From CAZGSG01 sp964528095 (GTDB lineage Bacteria > Bacteroidota > Bacteroidia > Chitinophagales > Chitinophagaceae), in contig CAZGSG010000302.1 of assembly GCA_964528095.1 (NCBI GenBank), positions 1-7,333 on the forward strand: 7,333 nt of DNA, read 5' to 3'. Each line of letters starts with the position of its first letter. Within the stretch, counting starts at the first letter, position 1. Positions 1 to 4,835 of this stretch are shown here, in pieces. A model generated the notes under the pieces. The model saw nothing but the letters and a program-made list of their open reading frames with translations, did not search any database and had not been told where the DNA came from. The position numbers were made by a program, and so were the translations under genes.

Positions 1-1140
1 CATTGCGCTGTCATGGGAACAGCATCGTCTATGGCATGTATGGTAGAAGTGCTTGGACTTTCACTACCTGAGAATGCTGCTATACCTGCAGTTGATTCAA
101 ACAGGAAAGTACTTGCGCAACTTTCAGGAAAAAGAATAGTGGAGATGGTAAAAGAAGATCTTAAACTATCGGATATACTTACCCGTGCCGCATTTGAAAA
201 TGCGATCAAGGTAAATGCGGCAGTGGGTGGATCAACAAATTTTGTTGTACACCTGCTGGCTATTGCGGGCAGGATAGGTGTGCCGTTGACGATTGATGAC
301 TTTGATCATTTCTCTGCAGGCATACCATTGATCGCTAACCTGCAGCCATCCGGTAAATTTTTTATGGAGGATCTTTATTACGCCGGCGGCCTGCCTGCTG
401 TGATGAAGGAAATGATCGGCTATCTCCATGCTGATTGCATCACGGCAAATGGAAAAACAATTCGTGAGAACCTGGAAAAAGCGCGAAGTTTGAATGATTC
501 GGTGATAGCTTCGCTTGAACATCCTTTCAATGTTAATTCGGGCGTAATCGTTTTAAGAGGTAATCTTTGTGAGAATGGCGGCATTATCAAACCTTCTGCC
601 GCTGATCCGCGACTCATGCAGCATACAGGTACCGCGGTAGTGTTTGAAGATATTGAAGATTATAAAAAACGCATTGATGACCCGGATCTTGTAGTGGATG
701 AGAATAGCGTACTTGTGTTAAAGAATGTTGGTCCCAAAGGATACCCGGGAATGCCGGAAGTAGGAAATATGGGACTGCCGAAAAAACTACTGGCGAAAGG
801 GGTTACGGATATGATCCGCATCTCTGATGGAAGAATGAGCGGTACTGGTTTTGGCACAGTTATCCTGCATGTATCACCCGAGGCAGCAGAAAACGGAACG
901 ATCGCATTGGTAAAAGATGGTGATATGATCAGGCTGGATGTACCGGGAAGAACATTACAATTACTGGTGGATGAAAAAGAACTGGACAGTCGCAGAATGG
1001 CATCGGTTGCCATGGAAAATAAATTTAAAAGAGGCTATGCCCGCTTATATGTAGAACATGTAGAGCAGGCGCATCTCGGAGCTGATTTCGATTTCTTAAA
1101 GGGTTCATCAGGAAGTGAAGTGACCCGGGATTCACATTAG
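1..1140 (+). CDS. IlvD/Edd-family sugar-acid (aldonate) dehydratase, 5'-truncated
   Basis: Cytosolic Fe-S dehydratase that would convert an aldonate to its 2-keto-3-deoxy acid. The reading frame is open from base 1 (His-Cys-Ala-Val before the first Met at 13), so the gene starts outside the window; 379 residues are visible of a family length near 570-600. Seen, numbering from base 1: C2 in the C-x2-MGTASSM block, the position of the third Fe-S cysteine ligand; VGGSTN at 75-80; GNLCENGG at 187-194; GPKGYPGMPE at 244-253; SDGRMSGTG from 275, in which S280 matches the serine proposed as catalytic base in L-arabinonate dehydratase. MGTAS and SDGRMSG resemble sugar-acid dehydratases more than branched-chain dihydroxy-acid dehydratase (usually TDGRFSG), so I favour a sugar acid over IlvD. 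It ends 45 bases before the SDR gene, and the downstream SDR and FAH genes support a catabolic role. The substrate (fuconate, rhamnonate, arabinonate, xylonate or other) is not readable. Confidence 0.93.
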   Translation, partial: HCAVMGTASSMACMVEVLGLSLPENAAIPAVDSNRKVLAQLSGKRIVEMVKEDLKLSDILTRAAFENAIKVNAAVGGSTNFVVHLLAIAGRIGVPLTIDDFDHFSAGIPLIANLQPSGKFFMEDLYYAGGLPAVMKEMIGYLHADCITANGKTIRENLEKARSLNDSVIASLEHPFNVNSGVIVLRGNLCENGGIIKPSAADPRLMQHTGTAVVFEDIEDYKKRIDDPDLVVDENSVLVLKNVGPKGYPGMPEVGNMGLPKKLLAKGVTDMIRISDGRMSGTGFGTVILHVSPEAAENGTIALVKDGDMIRLDVPGRTLQLLVDEKELDSRRMASVAMENKFKRGYARLYVEHVEQAHLGADFDFLKGSSGSEVTRDSH

Positions 1141-1185
1141 AAGTGAATTTATTTGTGTAAAAAATATGAACTAAAAATTATTGAC

Positions 1186-1953
1186 ATGTCTTTTCCCCTA
1201 TTTGAAAATAAAACAGCTATCGTTACAGGAGCCGGCCAGGGTATTGGTTTTGAAATATGCAGGCAACTGGCCAGCGAAGGAGCAACTGTTTTATTGAATG
1301 ATATAGATGCAAACCTGGCCAATGATGCAGCCCAACGGATCCGCAAAGAAAAGGGTAATTGTATTGCATGCCCTGGAGATTCCGGTGATCGTGATTTTAT
1401 CCGGGAGACGGTTGCTCTTGCAGTAAAAACATCCGGCAGCCTTGATATCGTAATTGCCAATGCGGGCATTACCTTATTCGGAGATTTCTTCAGCTATCCG
1501 CCGGAATCTTTTTACCAGGTATTGCATGTAAATCTTGGCGGTACATTTTTTTTGGCGCAGGCCGCTGCTAATCAAATGAAAACACAGACAGGTGGCGGAT
1601 CACTTTTATTCACCTCTTCTGTTACCGGCCACCAGGCACATAAAAATCTTGCGGCGTATGGGATGACAAAAGCCGCATTGGAAATGCTGGCGAAAAACCT
1701 GGTAATAGAATTATCACCATTCGGGATAAATGTAAATACTATCGCACCAGGCGCCACGCTTACAGAAAGAACGGTTGACGATCCCGATTATGAAGCTACC
1801 TGGTCGAGGATAACGCCGATGGGCCGTCCTGCGAATACAAAAGATATTGCGAATGCTGCCCTGTTCCTGGTCTCGGATAAAGCAAAACACATTACTGGTC
1901 AAAGCCTGATCATCGATGGCGGATGGACAACAGTAAGCCCATCGCCTTATTAA
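1186..1953 (+). CDS. SDR-family NAD(P)-dependent oxidoreductase (candidate sugar 1-dehydrogenase)
   Basis: Classical short-chain dehydrogenase of 255 residues, normal length for the family, presumably cytosolic. Seen: cofactor motif TGAGQGIG at 14-21; D39 at the end of the second beta strand, favouring NAD+ over NADP+; NAG at 92-94; the catalytic tetrad N116, S145, Y158 and K162 (YGMTK); and a C-terminal IDGGW segment. I chose ATG 1186 because it puts the nucleotide-binding strand about 9 residues from the N-terminus, as usual; an in-frame TTG at 1153 would add an 11-residue Lys-rich tail that looks like leader. The gene lies 45 bases after the dehydratase, probably in the same transcript. 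In the proposed pathway it could oxidise the free sugar to its lactone or the 2-keto-3-deoxy acid at C4. Because the second SDR sits next to the hydrolase, I lean to the first-step role here, but that is inference. No lactonase is visible in the window. Confidence 0.93.
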   Translation: MSFPLFENKTAIVTGAGQGIGFEICRQLASEGATVLLNDIDANLANDAAQRIRKEKGNCIACPGDSGDRDFIRETVALAVKTSGSLDIVIANAGITLFGDFFSYPPESFYQVLHVNLGGTFFLAQAAANQMKTQTGGGSLLFTSSVTGHQAHKNLAAYGMTKAALEMLAKNLVIELSPFGINVNTIAPGATLTERTVDDPDYEATWSRITPMGRPANTKDIANAALFLVSDKAKHITGQSLIIDGGWTTVSPSPY

Positions 1954-1964
1954 TATACTAATTG

Positions 1965-2079
1965 CCCAGGTTGTTAAATTCAAAATTCAAAAGTAAAAAT
2001 TCAAAAATAGACTCCGTACCACCTGGCGAACTCCGGTTTTGAATTTTACAATCAACTTAATTTAAGCTAACAACCAGGG
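1965..2079. repeat. MITE-like intergenic element with imperfect terminal inverted repeats
   Basis: This fills most of the 164-base gap between the SDR and lipoprotein genes. The outer arms are CCCAGGTTGTTAAATT (1965-1980) and, inverted, AATTTAAGCTAACAACCAGGG (2059-2079): they pair over 10 of 11 end bases, then continue after a short insertion in the right arm. Inside, AAAATTCAAAA occurs directly repeated at 1982-1992 and 1996-2006 and exactly inverted at 2037-2047 (TTTTGAATTTT), so a long cruciform or RNA hairpin is possible. The centre (about 2008-2036) is more GC-rich than the arms. No ORF is convincing in it. It may be a non-autonomous mobile element, a dispersed palindromic repeat, or a transcript-end structure. 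The repeats are seen directly; the mobile interpretation is inference. Confidence 0.5.
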
Positions 2080-2103
2080 TTAATTAACGGATCCATTTTA
2101 TAC

Positions 2104-2113
2104 AATAAATAGT
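2104..2113 (+). promoter_or_regulatory. AT-rich leader motif AATAAATAGT before the lipoprotein gene
   Basis: AATAAATAGT followed by CAT, ending 4 bases before the ATG at 2118. The same ten bases, followed by TAT, occur before the SDR gene at 3079. No purine-rich Shine-Dalgarno sequence is present, as is common in Bacteroidota, where A-rich leaders help initiation. It could equally be chance in AT-rich DNA. Confidence 0.25.
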
Positions 2114-2117
2114 CATA

Positions 2118-2981
2118 ATGAAAAAACAAATTAATTATCTCCTGCTGCTGGTAATCGGTAGTATTTTTTCAGTATCCTGTAATAATGAACAGACAAATAA
2201 AAAAGAAGAAACAGTAGCAGGGACGGAATTTAAAACTGGCGTGGCCCTGTTTTCTTTTCACCGGCATCCTTTTACTACGGCGCTGGCCATGGCTGATAGC
2301 GCGGGTATAAAAAATGTGGAAGGGTTTTCGTTTTATAAACTTGGCGCTGATTTCAATGACAGCACGATGGGCAACCTGGATAAACCCGGTATTGATAAAA
2401 TGAAACAAATGCTGGAACAGAAAGGAATAAAAATGACATCCATGTACGTAGAAGCAAAGAACGCGGCTGAATGGAAAAAATACTTTGATCTGGCCCGTGA
2501 ATTCAATATGCAATACCTGGTTTGCGAACCGGCCAAAGAACATTGGAATCTGATCGATAGCCTGGCAGGTGAGTACAAAATAAAAATCGCTATTCATGAA
2601 CATGCAAAGGAATACAGTGCGTACTGGCATCCCGATTCTGTACTGGCTGCTATTAAAGGACATGCCAATATAGGTGCCTGTGCCGACCTGGGCCATTGGG
2701 CAAGAAGCGGACTAAACCCGGTAGAATGTCTTAAAAAACTGGAAGGACATGTATTCGAAATCCATTTAAAAGATATTGACGAATCGGGTAACGCAAAAGC
2801 AAAGGATGTAAACCCGGGAACTGGTGTAATAGATTTTACTGCTGTAGTGAAAGAACTGAAGCGGCAACAGTTCAACGGGATCATTTATTCGGAGTGCGAA
2901 CATAACCTGGATAATAATCGTAAGGACGTGGAAGAGGCTATTCGGTATATTAATGAGCTGGCGACAAAGACAGGCAACTGA
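2118..2981 (+). CDS. Lipoprotein with xylose-isomerase-like TIM barrel (sugar phosphate isomerase/epimerase family)
   Basis: 287 residues. The N-terminus is a short signal: two Lys, a hydrophobic stretch at about 5-19, then SVSC with C21 as the likely lipidated cysteine, followed by a polar Asn/Glu/Lys-rich linker to about residue 38. The mature part looks like a xylose-isomerase-like / AP endonuclease 2 TIM barrel. Putative metal and substrate residues, one per strand, are E137 (CEPAKEH), H160 and H162 (IHEH), D190 and H193 (CADLGHW), H216 (HLKD), and E259 and E261 (SECEH). The ligand set looks intact, so I expect a metal-dependent enzyme outside the cytoplasm rather than a dead binding protein. 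Such proteins are often annotated 'sugar phosphate isomerase/epimerase', but phosphorylated substrates are unlikely in the periplasm. It may epimerise or isomerise a free sugar before uptake. The substrate is unknown; the start ATG 2118 is set by the signal peptide. Confidence 0.88.
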   Translation: MKKQINYLLLLVIGSIFSVSCNNEQTNKKEETVAGTEFKTGVALFSFHRHPFTTALAMADSAGIKNVEGFSFYKLGADFNDSTMGNLDKPGIDKMKQMLEQKGIKMTSMYVEAKNAAEWKKYFDLAREFNMQYLVCEPAKEHWNLIDSLAGEYKIKIAIHEHAKEYSAYWHPDSVLAAIKGHANIGACADLGHWARSGLNPVECLKKLEGHVFEIHLKDIDESGNAKAKDVNPGTGVIDFTAVVKELKRQQFNGIIYSECEHNLDNNRKDVEEAIRYINELATKTGN

Positions 2982-3078
2982 TGAAAAACGGGAATAACTT
3001 TCTTGCTGGCCATCTTCTTTTAAAAGATCCGGGTTATTAAAATAATCAAATAACAATAAAATAAATAGTTATTATTCT
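2982..3078 (+). other. AT-rich intergenic leader with short inverted repeats
   Basis: A 97-base gap. It holds a perfect 12-base palindrome TCTTTTAAAAGA (3016-3027) nested between AATAAC (2993-2998) and GTTATT (3033-3038); the same AATAAC/GTTATT pair recurs at 3049-3054 and 3068-3073, so alternative hairpins are conceivable. An ATG at 2981 overlaps the lipoprotein stop (TGATG) and opens a 19-codon frame ending at 3040 (MKNGNNFLAGHLLLKDPGY), which I do not call as a gene. No convincing Bacteroidota -33/-7 promoter or T-run terminator was found. The region may separate two transcripts or serve as leader for the SDR-FAH pair. Confidence 0.35.
3060..3069 (+). promoter_or_regulatory. AT-rich leader motif AATAAATAGT before the second SDR gene
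   Basis: Second copy of the ten-base motif found at 2104-2113, here ending 9 bases before the ATG at 3079 and followed by TATTATTCT. Again no Shine-Dalgarno sequence is visible. It may be a translation-enhancing A/T-rich leader; the different spacing to the two start codons weakens a precise functional claim. Confidence 0.2.
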
Positions 3079-3852
3079 ATGTTCAGTCTTACAGGCAAAG
3101 TGGCGATAGTGACCGGTGGCGGAAGTGGTATTGGCAGATCAATCGCTTCAATTTTTGCTGCACAGGGAGCAAAAGTTTTTATCCTGGATATTGATGAAAA
3201 GGGCTCACAGGAGACAGTGCGGGCGATTCAGGAAAATGGTGGTAAGGCTGTATTTGAAAAATGCAGTATTGCTTCGCTTGAGGAAGTGTCAACCGTGATC
3301 GATTCGATCATCAATGCCAGCGGGCGATTGGATATTGTGGTCAATAATGCAGGCATTGCACATATAGGGAATGCTGAGAATACAGAGCCGGCCGATTTCG
3401 ACAGGTTGTATTCGGTGAACATAAAAGGCGTTTACCATGTGATAAAAACAAGTATCCCCCATTTAAAAAAACAAGGCGGCGTTATTCTTAATATGGCATC
3501 CATTGCTTCACATGTAGGACTACCGGACCGGTTTGCCTATAGTATGACCAAAGGTGCTGTGAATGGGATCACGCTTTCTGTAGCCAGGGATTACCTGCAG
3601 GATAAGATCCGTTGTAATTGTATTTCTCCTGCGCGCGTACATACGCCATTCGTTGATGGATTTATTTCCAAAAATTACCCGGGCCAGGAAGAAGAGATGT
3701 TCAAAAAACTATCTTCCACACAACCAATCGGCCGCATGGCAAAGCCGGAAGAGATCGCCTATCTCGCGTTATATCTCTGCTCAGATGAAGCTTCTTTTAT
3801 TACAGGAACAGATTACCCGATAGACGGAGGATTTATTCATTTAAATAATTAA
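3079..3852 (+). CDS. SDR-family oxidoreductase, candidate 2-keto-3-deoxy-sugar-acid 4-dehydrogenase
   Basis: Classical SDR of 257 residues. Seen: TGGGSGIG at 12-19; D37 after the second strand, favouring NAD+; NNAG at 89-92; catalytic N114, S141, Y154 and K158 (YSMTK); and IDGGF near the C-terminus. The position where many SDRs have an Asp contacting adenine reads C62-S63 instead. The segment RCNCISPARVHTPF from 178 resembles, from memory, the BDH2/DHRS6-type SDRs and 2-keto-3-deoxy-L-fuconate dehydrogenases; the usual Pro-Gly is Pro-Ala here. Its gene is 7 bases from the FAH hydrolase gene, almost certainly co-transcribed, which fits oxidation of a 2-keto-3-deoxy acid at C4 to the diketo acid the hydrolase splits. 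The ATG at 3079 is the natural start, five residues before the first beta strand. SDR class is certain; the substrate is inferred from context. Confidence 0.94.
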   Translation: MFSLTGKVAIVTGGGSGIGRSIASIFAAQGAKVFILDIDEKGSQETVRAIQENGGKAVFEKCSIASLEEVSTVIDSIINASGRLDIVVNNAGIAHIGNAENTEPADFDRLYSVNIKGVYHVIKTSIPHLKKQGGVILNMASIASHVGLPDRFAYSMTKGAVNGITLSVARDYLQDKIRCNCISPARVHTPFVDGFISKNYPGQEEEMFKKLSSTQPIGRMAKPEEIAYLALYLCSDEASFITGTDYPIDGGFIHLNN

Positions 3853-3859
3853 TTTTTAT

Positions 3860-4711
3860 ATGCAACTGATACGCTTCGGAGAACCGGGTAAAGAAAAACC
3901 GGGAATACTTGATAAGAATGGCAATCGTAAAGACCTTTCTCATTTATTCAGTGATTGGAACAGGGAGTTTTTTAATAACAACGGCATTGACAGGTTACAA
4001 CAGGCCATACAAAATGTAGATGGTTTACCCAACGTGCCTGCTGATAGTCGCTGGGCATCCTGTGTACCCCGTCCTGGAAAAGTAATATGCATCGGACTTA
4101 ATTATTCCGATCATGCTGCAGAATCAGGTATGCCCGTACCTGCGGAGCCAATTGTATTTCAAAAAGGAGCGAATACGGTAATAGGGCCATACGACCCTGT
4201 GCTCATACCACGCAAAAGTGAAAAAACGGATTGGGAAGTCGAACTGGGTATTGTGATTGGCAAGGATGCGCGATATCTCGATAGCATCGACGATGCCCGT
4301 GAGTATATTGCCGGATATTGTATCTCGCATGATGTTTCTGAAAGAGCATTTCAACTGGAACGGGGCGGACAATGGACCAAAGGAAAATCCTGTGATAACT
4401 TCAATCCGCTCGGCCCCTGGCTCTTAACAGCTGATGAGATCGAAGACGTACATAACTTACCAATGACCCTTTCGGTAAATGGCAAACAAATGCAGAAGGG
4501 GAATACAAAAACCATGATCTTCGATTGTTATTACCTGGTGCATTATCTCTCACAGTTCATGACACTGGAGGCGGGTGACCTGATCTCAACCGGTACACCA
4601 CCTGGTGTTGCGCTTGGAATGAAGACGCCGCAATACCTAAAGGAAGGGGATATTGTTGAATTGTCCATCCAGCAACTTGGAGAACAACGACAGGTTTGTC
4701 AGCAGGCCTGA
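3860..4711 (+). CDS. Fumarylacetoacetate hydrolase family protein, candidate 2,4-diketo-3-deoxy-sugar-acid hydrolase
   Basis: 283 residues, the usual length for single-domain FAH enzymes with a small N-terminal extension. Seen: CIGLNYSDHAAE at 77-88, with H85 and E88 matching the His/Glu pair used in FAHD1-type catalysis; a F-x-K-x6-GP segment at 100-110; metal-binding DWEVELGIVIG at 124-134 with E126 and E128; D158 in SHDVSER as third Mg2+/Mn2+ ligand; GKSCDNFNPLGPW after it; and STGTPPGV near the C-terminus. The fold hydrolyses C-C bonds of diketo acids or decarboxylates them. Next to an SDR and a sugar-acid dehydratase, the likely reaction is cleavage of a 2,4-diketo-3-deoxy acid to pyruvate plus a 2-hydroxy acid: lactate from a 6-deoxyhexose, glycolate from a pentose. 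Aromatic catabolism is an alternative use of the family, but no aromatic gene is visible. The 7-base gap to the upstream stop argues for tight coupling with the SDR. Confidence 0.93.
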   Translation: MQLIRFGEPGKEKPGILDKNGNRKDLSHLFSDWNREFFNNNGIDRLQQAIQNVDGLPNVPADSRWASCVPRPGKVICIGLNYSDHAAESGMPVPAEPIVFQKGANTVIGPYDPVLIPRKSEKTDWEVELGIVIGKDARYLDSIDDAREYIAGYCISHDVSERAFQLERGGQWTKGKSCDNFNPLGPWLLTADEIEDVHNLPMTLSVNGKQMQKGNTKTMIFDCYYLVHYLSQFMTLEAGDLISTGTPPGVALGMKTPQYLKEGDIVELSIQQLGEQRQVCQQA

Positions 4712-4835
4712 GGCCGCGATATCAATTATAGGCTGATTATTCTATTGTTATTAAAATCGTCTGGTAGTAGTAAGTGCCTGTGGCAGGTTCGTACCGCTAC
4801 ATGTTTTCGATTTTGTGTTCAGCTAAAATGAAATA
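4712..4835 (+). other. Intergenic region before the FAD/Fe-S oxidase
   Basis: A 124-base gap, long for this cluster. I see only weak dyads, such as CCTG-TGG-CAGG near 4780, no T-run terminator, and no clear match to the Bacteroidota -7 consensus TAnnTTTG with a correctly spaced -33 box. A minimal ATG-AAA-TAA frame at 4828-4836 overlaps the oxidase start codon by one base. The oxidase could have its own promoter here or be read through from the FAH gene; the sequence does not decide. Confidence 0.3.

Noticed and set aside
1130..1148. Hairpin ATTCAC/GTGAAT around the dehydratase stop codon as a terminator
   Set aside because: The stem is only 6 bases, AT-rich and not followed by a T-run, and the next gene begins 45 bases after the stop in the same direction.
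1153..1185. TTG at 1153 as an upstream start for the first SDR
   Set aside because: It adds 11 residues (CKKYELKIID after the start) not expected before the nucleotide-binding strand of an SDR; ATG 1186 gives the normal N-terminus.
2093..2106. TATACAAT as a -10 promoter box before the lipoprotein gene
   Set aside because: It is about a dozen bases from the start codon, lacks a partner upstream, and does not match the Bacteroidota TAnnTTTG consensus.
2169..2696. Antisense open frame of 175 codons opposite the lipoprotein gene
   Set aside because: It has low-complexity Phe/Cys-rich content without a domain, and the opposite strand encodes a clear TIM-barrel protein.
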